DNA of 64,000 bases from Notospermus geniculatus (GCA_002633025.1 NMRB01000171.1:37003-101002), one strand, 5' to 3'. Counted from the first letter of the stretch, positions 34,208-45,485 are shown. Notes: generated by a model not told the origin, from the sequence alone. A program made the numbers and translations.

Positions 34208-34435
34208 TCACACCTGTAACTTGTTCCTGCTAGAGCTACAGGCCTGGAAATGTTGCCTACGCCCAGGTAACATGACCTGAGCTACAAGATGGAATGAAAA
34301 TTTCAGGTCTCCGATACCTGGTTCATGGTGAAATTGATATATCAAAGGTTGAGATTTTGTCTGTCACACTTTTGTTTCTTGAATTACAAAACAAGTAGTG
34401 ACCGCCGGGCAATATCTTTCGGATGTCTCCCTTTA

Positions 34436-34579
34436 GCCTAGTTTATACTTCGACGCAAGACCATCGGCGTCCGACGCACGATCAAAATCTGTACGCCGAC
34501 ATTAGCCTACTTCATTAGGTCGACAGATTTTGATCGCGCGTCGGACGCCGATGGTCGTGCGTCGAAGTATAAACTAGGC
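34436..34579. mobile_element. 144-bp MITE, left copy only
   Basis: Near-perfect inverted arms, GCCTAGTTTATACTTCGACG to CGTCGAAGTATAAACTAGGC, with inner GGCGTCCGACGCACGATC and its inverse. The corresponding place in the right copy (about 44068-44075) lacks it. The flanks TTTA and TTTT suggest a short T-rich target duplication. Confidence 0.85.
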
Positions 34580-36078
34580 TTTTCAGTGATCGCATTGGGC
34601 CGAAATGCTAGCCTAGTTCCTCCAGCCTATTTCAGATGGCGTTGTGAGTACGTGCCGCGACACATCAACCAGCGCCGCCGTCGATAGCCTGAGTAACCAG
34701 GCTTACAAAATGTTTTCGACGCGGAGGCTATTATAACGGAGCACGTGATCGATATGACCAATCAGAGTGCGTCCTCACGAATAACCTCGAAAATTACTCA
34801 AAAAATTGTTCAAACAACACCGACCCGATGAAATAAAGTTACTATCTTTATTCGGGACACGCTTTGAGCCCAAATGATTTCAAAATGCATCAACAGTCAA
34901 TCATTTGAAAGGAAAATTGCTCAATAATGTCGTTCACAAAATTGAACAATTCTAAAAGTGTTACGATTATATTGGTGAGAATGCCAGCTCGCAGGTGTCA
35001 AAATGTACTGTTTGTGATGTGAGCTGCACACCACAAGGCCTGGATGTTGTTCCTGTCGCCATGTAACTTTCAATCTTGGAGGAAAATTGGCGTCCCCTGG
35101 AAAACAGCTGCGTACAAGCATTTCTGCGCGGTACGTTTCGCTCCGACCTCTAGGCCCGATAGTGAACAGATGCCCAGTGCACCTTTTGGTCATGGACTAT
35201 GTGAAATCGATTGAGTAATTTTCCAGATTTCAATATAGATGCAGTGCTGTTATGAACTCGGCTTATATTTCAAATTATGCTTTAGGTCTGTGTGTGTTTA
35301 ATTCAGTGATATCGATATTCTAGCGTTGGATCAAAGCCCTTAGCTGTAGGGACCAGGACGAAGATCAAATATTGGAGAGATTTATCCCCTAAGTGCCGAG
35401 GTAAGGGGCAGTACTCGCCATTTCAAATTGATATGCCATTCATTTCAGGTGTAGCTTTCTCACATGGGGCCGAATCGGTTGTCGTGGTTCTGCAAATGAC
35501 CTTTAGTGGAAATTTTGGGGTCCATTGGAGAGGGTTCGTTATATCCGGGAGTTCGTTATATCAAGGTTTGTTATAGCGAGGTTGCACTGTACTAACAGAC
35601 TTAGGATTGACTGTGATATCACATTAGTGGCAGCACTGTCTGAACACACAGTAACGATTTTCAATATTCACTACATAAAGAACATATTTGTAAATGTTGT
35701 ACAGGAGGTCAATGAGGTACGGTACATCGAATTTTAAATTATACAGAGCCAGTATAAAATAACACACAGTAAAATCGATGACATAATGGCAAATTTCACA
35801 AAGCACGCATCTACATGTATTCAAGTGTCTGAGGCGCCCTCTGGAGTGTCCCGATCCCCTCGGACCAATCATGCAGACATGGCAGATCATTGCTGAGTTG
35901 CCGAGGTGTGCACAGGGTTAATTCGTAATGTCGTATACTTGGAAGGGAAATGAAAACAGCGAGCGATTGAAAGTCAAAGTTGAACTACAAAATATTCATA
36001 TCAACTTTGCCTGCAAAACATTAAAGTACCGCAGGTTGGTTTTGGAGCACGTGCGTAGGTTGTGCTCGTCGGGCAGAC

Positions 36079-36079
36079 N
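36079..36079. other. Single ambiguous base at the join of block 3 copies
   Basis: One 'n' sits exactly between the end of the left copy (GTCGGGCAGAC) and the start of the right copy (AAGCCATGATGAAAGAT). This is the position expected for a contig join. Confidence 0.9.
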
Positions 36080-36097
36080 AAGCCATGATGAAAGATA

Positions 36098-36451
36098 CTG
36101 TACCCGCGCCCCAATACCGTCCTGGGCGGGAAATCAGAGTAGGCGGCCGATTGTCATGTGGGCCGAGCTTTGTACGGTCGGTATTGTATAGAAATTGCCG
36201 TCAAGCGAATAGGCCCTATTGGTATGCAACAGGCCTCATTGTAAGATGATCAGACCATGACTTCATGTAGTCTATGAATCACCAGAGCGCCGCGAAGTTT
36301 TGACATGCTAAAATTGCTGTTGCATACCAATAGGGCCTATTCGCTTGGCGGCAATTTCTATACAATACCGACCGTACAAAGCTCGGCCCACATGGCAATC
36401 TCCCGCCTACTCTGATTTCCCGCCCAGGACGGTATTGGAGCGCGGGTACAG
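36098..36451. mobile_element. 354-bp fold-back element with TA target site, right copy only
   Basis: Ends CTGTACCCGCGC and GCGCGGGTACAG are inverted repeats that continue through AATACCGTCCTGGGCGGGAA and the inverse. TA lies on both sides (36096-36097, 36452-36453). The left copy has an uninterrupted site with a single TA at 26917-26918. TA duplication is typical of Tc1/mariner-type elements. Confidence 0.85.
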
Positions 36452-36822
36452 TATTTGTTCTTGCTGTTTCTTCTTGTGAGTGGCTTTCTTTCACCCCTTT
36501 ACGAATATCACTGCCCTTCGTAGCTACCAGTAGTGAAATTTTGCCCTTTTCCAGTGTCTTTGAACACATGCAAACGGCCGATTACTGGCAAAAAGAAGCT
36601 TTCTTGAGAGAATGATGGGCGACGTCATGAAACTTCAGGAGGTAAAGCCTCACCGAATAGAAGTAACAAAAGCGTTACAGAGCAGCTATATGTTATCTAC
36701 TTTCAACGTAATATATTTTGTATACTTTTTCCATTGTTCTGAAGGAAATGCTTTTTCTCCACTACGAAATTGCAAGGTAGCAGAACAGTTGTATGCAGTT
36801 GTATTAACGGGCGGGGGGGGGG

Positions 36823-36829
36823 NNNNNNN
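36823..36829. other. Run of seven n inside a G homopolymer
   Basis: The n run lies in a poly-G stretch whose counterpart in the left copy is an uninterrupted G run near 27290. It marks an unresolved homopolymer or assembly gap. Confidence 0.95.
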
Positions 36830-36892
36830 GGGGGTAGACCGTCGTCAATGGTTAAATGCCTTTCAGCAATTGTGAGAGTCTTCTCGTGCCGA

Positions 36893-37115
36893 CTCCCGCG
36901 AGAAAAGGGACTGTTCATTTTCGTCAGTTGAGGAATCTTCAGTTGTGATCCTTGAGAAAATGGAGAAAACTATGAAAGCTGCAAATTGCAGTGATTATTC
37001 TAAACAGTACAACAAATATTCCCTGCAATTTGCAAGTGCATAGCTTTTCCGTTTTCCCAGGGATCACAACTCAGATTCCTAAAGTGACGAAAATGAACAG
37101 CCCCTTTTCACATGA
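36893..37115. repeat. Fold-back element, right-copy counterpart of 27366-27592
   Basis: Same arms and loop as the left-copy element with minor changes. It shows that the insertion is shared by both copies. Confidence 0.7.
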
Positions 37116-39172
37116 GACTCGCCCTACCGTGCCTCTCAAGCAGAAGAGCTTTTGGTTGTTGCTGCTTTTAAAACTTTCGGACGTTTTAATTACAGCTAGG
37201 ATGTCATTCTTGTTTGAGAAAATGAGAGCAATACTCATTTGTTACCCATTCAAAACAAAACAAAACATCGATGAAGTCTCGCCATCTAAACCATGGTTTT
37301 TATTCATATTGAATTACATGATGTACATGTACACTCTCCGAAACAACCTGTTGAAATATCGAAACTTCGTGATTTGAGACAAACAATACGGTACGAATTG
37401 CAAACAAACCAGGTAGAGAGAGGAAGAGGTAGAGAGAAAAAATCGTGAGCAGAACGTTCCAAAGGAATTTGAGGAAATAGGGCATCGTCAGTTCTTGATT
37501 TACATCACTACGAATAAAGAAAATCTTTAGTACCGGTGTCCTCTTCTAACTATAAACTATGCGTTTTGATTCTCACTACACAGTGACTGTGTACATGATA
37601 GCATACATGCCTATCAACTCGGCTCAAAGAATAAATATAGATGTATATTTTGTCGGCATCTTTCTTTTACAAACAAAAACCTAAAGCATCCGATGATTGA
37701 TTTTTTGCCTGTTTGTCATTGGCACGATGTTCGTGATGGACGCCATCTTGTTTGAGAGCATTTTTCAGTGCACTTTCAAGTAGGTACACAGAGACTCTGA
37801 TTTTAAGTGCTAGCAAAATCCCAGTGGGAAATCGACATGCTTCTCTACAAAGGTGAGAAAGCAAACCAACTTTCTTTTGAAGCGTTCTTAAAGCATGGTA
37901 CTTGTAATGTACTATGTACATGTAGGGCCTACAAGGAGAGAGGCTTCGTCCGTCTGGAGCCTCCACGACAGGTAGCGATATCTAACACTACATATCTACC
38001 TGCGGTGCGAATGAACGTTAACTTCAACAAGCAGTTGGTGAGGGCGGGGAACATGGCGGTACCGGTATCCAACTAGGCGTAATGATCATTGGAACCAACG
38101 CATCTGGCGGGAGCAAAAACGAACTGAATATTGATATCATAGTAAATCGCACACTCTGATATTAAGCACGCGATGTACGTGTTTGTTATGTGTGGGCCAG
38201 CAAATTTTTGGGTCGGTCTTTTGCAAACACGTGTTATTCAACCAAAGCAAGGTCAACAAATGACAAATAATGATTGTCATGCAATTTCTGGAATTGCGGT
38301 GCAGACCAGCCTCGATTGCATTCCACCGCCCAGTGTAGGCTACATTAGCCAGGGCCTATGTACCTATTGCATGCCAAGGATATGTTAGCGTGTGCAGTAT
38401 CTGATTAAGAGGGTGGGGGTATTGGGAATAGTTGCTGAATCAATTTTAACTTACCCTCTGTACGGTTAACGGCTGATTAAAATCCTTTCCTCCCTGTAGC
38501 CTAATCCCCCAGGGTGTTTGTAAGCCATCCCTGTAAAGGCGGCACGTAAACGTGGAGCAAGGCCCAGCCATGATCAACTAGGTCATCCTTTAGAGAGAGC
38601 AGTCGGGAGAGGATGGTGCTGCTAACGCCAGAACGAGACTACCGGAAGTCAATTCGCACACTCTTCAATCGGGTGGGCAAGAAGGTAGAAAGTGGTGTAC
38701 CACTTCAGGGGGATTCACCTGCCGTGTACCTACAAGCTCGTGGGCTAGCCAGGAATGACCTGCACATGCCACGTGCTGTTCACACGCTGCTAAAGATCTT
38801 TCCTTGTCGAAAGATAATACCAATGGAAATTTTGTTCTCTCTTCGTCCTTCTTTTTTTTGCTTCACTCTTATTGCCTCAGTGTAATTCATCTACAATAGG
38901 TACAAATATCTACAAAGTAATAATTTTTAACAGATCACTTTGTCGACTGGTACACATTTTGTATTGCAGCCCGTCGTCGAAGGCAATATTGGTTGACAGC
39001 GCCGAGCAATCTAGGCCTACTTCGTTGAACGTGACGAATTCAGCTCAAAATCACATACATATAATATATTCCCAAGCATAATGAATTAGAGGCATATTTT
39101 CGCCTCTGCCCGATCCGTGAGAACCAGATCATCCGTCAACGCCAATCGACGCCAATGAACACACTTCAGCCT

Positions 39173-39456
39173 AGCGCACATTTGCGGCAAAACTCAATGC
39201 CTTAGGGGTGTTTTTAAAGTCGACTGACCCAACGCTGTCGACTCGTCATTCAGCCATGTCAGTCGATTTTAACAGACACCCCTAAAGCTGGATTTAGCTG
39301 CACGCGGTATGCGGATTGCGGAACGCGGTAAGCGGAAAGTTCAATGCATTTCGCATACAACAAATCGCTTCCGCCGGGGATTCCGCGGCCCTATACCGCA
39401 TTCCGCGTGTCAGCTAAATGCAGCTTAACGCATTGAGTTTGTCGCAAATGTGCGCT
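39173..39456. repeat. Fold-back element AGCGCACATTTGCGG, interrupted copy
   Basis: The counterpart of 30440-30567, lengthened by a nested 140-bp insertion at 39286-39425 and by a few extra bases near 39250. Confidence 0.75.
39286..39425. mobile_element. 140-bp nested MITE with TAA target duplication
   Basis: Ends AGCTGGATTTAGCTG and CAGCTAAATGCAGCT are inverted copies. TAA flanks both sides (39283-39285, 39426-39428), while the left block copy has a single TAA at the same point. The inside carries imperfect GCGGTATGCGGATTGCGGAA and inverse words. A 3-bp TWA duplication is typical of PIF/Harbinger-type elements. Confidence 0.85.
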
Positions 39457-40144
39457 TGGCTTAATATAACCATTTGACCGATTTTTTGCGGACCGGATAC
39501 GTGTCAGATACGGACCGGATCCGTGTGCCAATAGAACCCTGGTTTAAAGGAGCACGGTATTGGATCTCAAATGCGTTGACTGCCGACGTAGAGGGAGCCA
39601 CCTAGCTGCAGTAATACGAACTACAAAAATGCATTAAAATGTACGTCGTAAATCGAGTCAATTCGCCGACAACGTAGTTAGTCCCTGGGTTGGAGAGTGG
39701 CGCGGTGGCGCCGGCTGTAGAGAAAAAGTGGCAATACCGTGGTCCTTTTTAAGTTCAAGAAATTAACGTTGCTACACAACGTACACTGTTTATGCTCCAG
39801 TTGTTTGTTACAAAAGGATATTAACTTCAAATCTTAGATCTTACGATTTTCCAGGCAATAATACAGAGTTGACATGAATCATTAGTTTAGTTTAAACATA
39901 TTTTATTCAATAATCAGGAATGGTTCGGACACAAGTTCAAAAGAACTTACAAGGTCTTCACCAAATACATGTACCTTATATAAAATTTCATGGACACACG
40001 ATACATGAAGTATTTCAGAGGCACAAAATGACAAAATATCATAACGGCAAAATGGATCATTGATGCAAACAGTGGCACGTTCACAAAACCAAAGGGGATA
40101 GTACGGATAGTCTACCAAAGCAGACTCGTCAATACAACCTATTG

Positions 40145-40780
40145 TTATTTCTTTAATACTGCCCAGAAAAGATCGTAATCGAAGACAAAAGGATCCGCCA
40201 TGTTCATTTCTTTGATACCGTCTTCAATTTCTTCATCAGTGAAAAGAGAAAGTGCTGACAAAAACCTTTGCCTGAGAAGGGACTTGTAGTGATCACGTGA
40301 CACCTCACATCTGTACGACGTCACTTCCGGTCGTCGACTGACGTAGCTAAAGCCACAAGAATTAAACATCTCAAGTGGGACGTCTTGTCGACATTTTTTC
40401 CGTGCTGCTTCAAATAAGGGATAAGAAAATGCGCCCTTGTGGCCATGCATTATAACCACGATCATGCCGTTATCGCGTAGCTGTGACCGGAAGTTGCGGA
40501 GCGTTATTTCCACTTCGTCTTTTGGAAATTGGTGCAATGCCCCACAGACAACCAAGCGATCTTACTTGATGGGCAATTTGGAGAACTCCAGCGACGTCAT
40601 GCAGTAACTCTTCGCTTCAGGGAAGGATGATTGTGCCACGAAGATGAATTCTTTTTCACAGTCGACCAGAACAATCTCGTTCGAATCTAGGAGCTTTTGT
40701 TTCTGCAGTATGTTGGTGATGTAACCGGTTCCACATGCCATGTCCACTATAGTCAGTCCCGGTGTCGTCAGGTTACCGAT
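40145..40780 (-). pseudogene. Class I SAM-dependent methyltransferase, exon 2, copy with premature stop
   Basis: Counterpart of 31349-31987. It is three bases shorter (one leucine codon near motif I) and has an in-frame TAA at 40562-40564, where the intact copy has TAT (tyrosine, in the segment KLPIKYDRL). Translation would end after about 110 residues, keeping motif I but losing motif IV and the rest. The downstream 136 codons remain open and almost unchanged, so the stop is recent. It may be a null allele, a young pseudogene or a sequencing error. Confidence 0.85.
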
Positions 40781-41034
40781 CTGAAAGGAGAATGGGAGGA
40801 AATCCTCAATTAATTGCTTGGCTGGTTTGGTATTTTTTTGAGATGATAAGAGGTGTATCATCTGCTCCTTTCTCATTGACTCTCAAGCGAGGTTCCTGCT
40901 CTCACTGTACAAATTTTGGAATTGCCTTGTTGCAGGTTTTGCTTTTGGTGGGACGAAAATTTACATGAAAATCTGTGCATGCTACATATAGTAGCTTACA
41001 AAGTATATAAAGTCAATTTCCAGAATATTTGCCA

Positions 41035-41335
41035 ATTTTCGACCCCAACCGGGGTCTTCTTCAGGCTGCAACTTTACAATCTGAAACTCTAGAAAAGAGT
41101 TTCAGATTTTCAGATTGTTTCTAGAGTTTCAGATTGTAAAGTTCCTGCCTAAAGCGGGTGATCCACTGTTGCGATTTTGGCTTGAGACGGGGTTGCGTTC
41201 CCTTGCGATTACCTTATAAGGACTTCCGTTTGCCTTTTAAGGTAACCGCAAGGGAACGCAACCCCGTCTCAAGCCAAAATCGCAGCAGTGGATCACCCGC
41301 TTGAAGAAGACCCCGGTTGGGGTCGAAAATTCGCA
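41035..41335. repeat. Fold-back element, interrupted counterpart of 32255-32400
   Basis: The same CGACCCCAACCGGGGTC arms and AACTTTACAATCTGAAACTC hairpin, split by the insertion at 41153-41301. Confidence 0.8.
41153..41301. mobile_element. 149-bp nested MITE, right copy only
   Basis: Ends AGCGGGTGATCCACTG and CAGTGGATCACCCGCT are perfect inverted repeats. Inner arms GCGATTTTGGCTTGAGACGG and the inverse continue the pairing almost to the centre. The flanks are TAA and TGA; the empty site in the left copy reads GCCTGAAGAAG. It is consistent with a 3-bp duplication with one mutated base. Confidence 0.85.
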
Positions 41336-41582
41336 AATATTCTGGAAATTGACTTTATATACTTTGTCATATTGTGTGTCGATTTTTGTGCTCGCCTTCT
41401 CTTTGGATATAGTAGCTTACAATACTAAAGGCTAACGGTGGTTTTTACGATAAGGTGGGGATGATTCGACGTAATGGTATATAGATTACTAGTATCAGAA
41501 TCTCTGTATTGAGAGAAAGACCCAACTTAACCTATCAAATCTATGTAACCCTATTGCTATATTTTGTTACACCTGTACTTAC

Positions 41583-41696
41583 TCTGACTAGATCCTGACC
41601 GAATTCGTCTTCAAAGACTCTACGATGCTCATAATGTTCATCATACTTTCGCACAATTCCCGTGTAATAATCCGGCTTTATGTCAACGTAACTCAT
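41583..41696 (-). pseudogene. Class I SAM-dependent methyltransferase, exon 1, second copy
   Basis: The counterpart of 32651-32764 with the same start, 38 codons and GTAAGT donor. It differs by at least two residues (A12T and A23E). It is itself open, but it belongs to the copy whose exon 2 has a premature stop. Confidence 0.75.
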
Positions 41697-42501
41697 ATCT
41701 GAAGAAGTACGTCTATATGCACAATGTCATCACTGGAACCATTGACTTTCTTAAGCAGGATCATAAACTTGAAAACATGCTACTATAGTACGTTTAAATC
41801 ATCTGGGCCCTGATGGGAGGACCCTTTGGTTGTTGGCAAACTTTGTTGGTGAAGTCTGGCTATTGAAATGCATTTTATTGACAGACACTTCCAGCTAATC
41901 CCATGCACCATGCCTGTGTTGTGTTCAATTTCGTTGCCCAGGCTGCCAACTCACGTATAGGCCTATAGGAGAAACCACAAACCTTCGCAACCGAATTAAT
42001 CTACAACACATACATGTACGACAAGCTGACAATGCAGTTCAATTTGTTTCACGCCATCTGGCTTCCTGTGGGGGCGTTAATTTTGAATTTTTCCCATTTT
42101 ACAAAATGAAAGATGAATCAACCACCAGACGCAAAATTTATGAAAGTAACTTCATCAAGAAATTCAAGCCAATAGTCTCAGGATTGACTTCTGACTCCTT
42201 GTGTATCATATTTTGAGTCTTAGAATCAGGAAGATATGAAATTTTTTTGAGACTTTACCTGTTTCAAATACATGTATCAGTGATCTTAAATCACAGAAGT
42301 TTTTTTAGGGACACTCATTGCCCATTCTTGTCAACCTGAGCTATTTGGCATGTTTGGAACGCCCTACTGATAATCCTATCCCTTTTGTTTAAAAACTATG
42401 CCTCATTTACTTAATTCTTATGTTTTGTTTTGTTTTCTATAATCTCCAACAACAAAAAGTATACTTGTATTATCATCAGTTTCTTTCCAAGGCTTGGCTA
42501 A

Positions 42502-42641
42502 GGGTGGGTGCACACTAGAAGCGATTCGCTAAGCGATTTGGAATGGCACGCGAATCGCTTTTGTTTGGGAGGCACTGCGGCATGAAATCACAAAGAACCA
42601 TCGCATGCGTTGGGCGAATCGCGTGTAGTGTATACCCACCC
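42502..42641. mobile_element. 140-bp MITE with TAA target duplication, right copy only
   Basis: Ends GGGTGGGTGCACACTAGAAG and a diverged inverse ending GTGTATACCCACCC, with GCGATTCGC-type inner words. TAA lies on both sides (42499-42501 and 42642-42644). The left copy reads GGCTTGGCTAACTTG, a perfect empty site at 33600-33602. This is PIF/Harbinger-like by target duplication. Confidence 0.9.
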
Positions 42642-42654
42642 TAACTTGTATATA

Positions 42655-42902
42655 GGGCCGTTTAGACGACAAGCCAAACAACCGCATTCAGATTCGATCC
42701 GATTGGATCCGATCGACCCGCATCGGGTCTCATTTGCGTTTAGAGGAGATTTGGATGTGGTCGTATGTTGTCCAATGTGGATTCGGGACCATTTTAAATC
42801 AACATTGGACCGCATTTGGTAGCGTTTACACGCAAGAGTTTTGAACCACAATCAGATTCGATCGGATCGCATGTGGATTTTTGCCTGTCGTCTAAACGGC
42901 CC
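42655..42902. repeat. Fold-back element GGGCCGTTTAGACGAC, right copy
   Basis: Ends GGGCCGTTTAGACGAC and GTCGTCTAAACGGCCC are perfect inverted repeats. The counterpart at 33613-33864 is slightly eroded. Confidence 0.8.
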
Positions 42903-43550
42903 TTATATGTATCCTGCATAGAATTTTATTTCAAACCCACTGAAGAAAAAGGAATGAAAGCGCTATGGGTATTAAAATAGACTAAAAAAATCAGCCAAAT
43001 CTGTCTTCATTTTTTGATACACAAAGCTTTTATATTCCAGGCACGGGCATGTATTGTCGTTATATCGAACACTCTGCACAGGTCTATCAGACGAATTTAA
43101 AAAATAATAATAAAGTTCTGGCTTCAACATGTCACATAAATGATCGAGTCTATGTTTCTTTTTATATTGTGTTTGGTCATGGTGGCTGGCTGGCTGGCTG
43201 TGTGTCTGTCCAGTCTGTCACACCTGTAACTTGTTCCTAGAGATACAGACCTGTAAATGTTACCTACGCCCAGGTAACATGACCTGAGCTACAAGATGGA
43301 ATGAAACTTTCAGGTCTCCGATACCTGGTTCATGGTGAAATAGATATATCAAACGTTGAGATTTTGTCTGTCACACTTTTGTTTCTTGAATAACTTGTCT
43401 CCGAGGCCAGGTCGAGCACAAGTGACAAGTTACTTCCCTATGTTTATGGCCCTTGGCAAGATACTGGCATCAACAAATTTATTTTCCAGGGTCAGCATCA
43501 TAATGTGACAACGAAACAGGCCGACCCCAATAACAAGTTGAAACTTCAGT

Positions 43551-44071
43551 GAAAGGGAGACATCCGAAAGATATTGCCCGGCGGGCACTATTTGTTTTTG
43601 TTTTGGTTAGTCTTTTCTGTAGTGTATTGCAAGAAAGTGCCTGCCTGAAGAAGACCCCGGTTGGGGTCGAAAATTTGCAAAAAAACGCTGGAGGACGACC
43701 TCTGTTTTTATATCATATTTTGTGTGTCGCCTTTGTGCTATTCTTCTGGATAGTGTTTTGGTTAGCGTAGTGTCGCGCTGTTGATTAACAGACGGCGCTG
43801 TGCGTTATGGCACAGGCCACTCGACAGCTATCAGCGAGTTTAGAACACGTATATAAGCAAACGGATCTAAAAAACACAACACGTATCGTGAGCTCCGGTG
43901 TGTTTTTACAAACTAGCGATTTTTGGTTAGATACGTGTTCTAATCTCACTGATAGCTCGCCAGGGGCCTGTGCCATAACGCACAGCGCCGTCTGTTGATC
44001 AACGGTGGCACTACGCTAATCAAAACAAAACAAGTGACCGCCGGGCAATATCTTTCGGATGTCTCCCTTTA
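43551..44071. mobile_element. Compound fold-back element, full only in the right copy
   Basis: The outer arms AGGGAGACATCCGAAAGATA and its inverse enclose a partial GACCCCGGTTGGGGTC element (43640-43690) and a second large inverted repeat (43754-44024, arms beginning GTTTTGGTTAGCGTAGTG). The left block copy keeps only the right outer arm near 34398-34435, so this place was either deleted there or built up here. The two mirror-image small ORFs in the inner palindrome are a by-product of symmetry. Confidence 0.7.
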
Positions 44072-45485
44072 AGTAACCGCATTGGGCCAAAATGTTAGCC
44101 TAGTTCCTCCAGCCTATTCCAGATGGCGTTGTGAGTACGTGCCGCGACAGATCAACCAGCGCCGCCGTCGATAACCTGAGTAACCAGGCTTACAAAATGT
44201 TTTCGACGCGGAGGCTATTATAACGGAGCACGTGATCGATATGACCAATCAGAGTGCATCCTCACGAATAACCTCGAAAATTGCTCAAAAAATTGTGCAA
44301 ACAACACCGACCCGATGAAATAAAGTTGCTGTCTTTATTCGGGACACCCTTTGAGCCCAAATGATTTCAAAATGCATCAACATTCAATCATTTGAAAGGA
44401 AAATTCCTCAATAATGTCGTTCACAAAATTGAACAATTCTAAAAGTGTTACGATTATATTGGTGAGAATGCCGGCTCGCAGGTGTGAAAATGTACTGTTT
44501 ATGATGTGAGCTGCACACCACAAGGCCTGGATGTTGTTCCTGTCGCCATGTAACTTTCAATCTTGGAGGAAAATTGGCGTCCCCTGGAAAACAGCTGCGT
44601 ACAAGCATTTCTGCGCGGTACGTTTTGCTCCGACCTCTAGGCCCGATAGTGAACAGATGCCCAGTGCACCTTTTGGTCATGGACTATGTGAAATCGATTG
44701 AGTAATTTTCCAGATTTCAATATAGATGCAGTGCTGTTACTTGGCTTATATTTCAAATTATGCTTTAGGTCTGTGTGTGTTTAATTCAGTGATATCGATA
44801 TTCTAGCGTTGGGTCAAAGCCCTTAGCTGTAGGGACCAGGACGAAGATCAGATATTGGAGAGATTTATCCCCTAAGTGCCGAGGTAAGGGGCAGTACCCG
44901 CCATTTCAAATTTATATGCCATTCATTTAAGGTGTAGCTTTCTCACATGGGGTAGAATCGGTTGTTGTGGTTCTGCAAATGACCGTGTTAAGTACAAACA
45001 GACTTAGGATTGACTGTGATATCACATTAGGGGCAGCACTGTCTGAACACACAGTAACGAGTTTCAATATTCACTACATAAAGAACATATTTGTAAATGT
45101 TGTACAGGAGGTCAATGAGGTACGGTACATCGAATTTTAAATTATACAGAGCCAGTATAAAATAACACACAGTAAAATCGATGACATAATGGCAAATTTC
45201 ACAAAGCACGCATCTACATGTATTCAAGTGTCTGAGGCGCCCTCTGGAGTGTCCCGATCCCCTCGGACCAATCAGACGTGTCAGATCTTTGCTGAGCTGC
45301 AGAGGTGTGCACAGGGTTAATTCTTGCGATGTCGTATACTGATACTTGGAAGGGAAATGAAAACAGCGAGCGATTGAAAGTCAAAGTTGAACAACAAAAT
45401 ATTCATATCAACTTTGCCTGCAAAACATTAAAGTACCGCAGGTTGGTTTTGGAGCACGTGCGTAGGTTGTGCTCGTCGGGCAGAC

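Larger units (their letters stand above)
26906..36078. repeat. Duplicated block 3, left copy (about 9.2 kb)
   Basis: The whole segment, including the methyltransferase gene, is repeated at 36080-45485 in the same order and orientation. The copies differ by scattered substitutions, by small indels and by several complete transposon insertions. The left copy stops at GTCGGGCAGAC and meets an 'n' at 36079; the right copy reaches the same GTCGGGCAGAC at 45485 and then continues into unique sequence. Confidence 0.9.
36080..45485. repeat. Duplicated block 3, right copy (about 9.4 kb)
   Basis: Partner of 26906-36078, collinear throughout. It carries extra insertions at 36098-36451, 39286-39425, 41153-41301, 42502-42641 and 43551-44071. 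It lacks those at 29755-30303 and 34436-34579. It runs at 45485 into unique DNA leading to the plus PDZ gene. Confidence 0.9.

Noticed and set aside
34921-35193. Minus-strand ORF of 90 codons kept open in both block 3 copies (also 44408-44680)
   Set aside because: Most differences between the copies change residues (E/K, L/F, W/R), there is no family similarity, and no splice context was found. It looks like a chance open frame in young duplicates.
43785-43998. Two mirror-image ORFs MAQAPGEL... and MAQATRQL...
   Set aside because: They arise from opposite arms of one palindrome; symmetry, not coding, explains the similarity.
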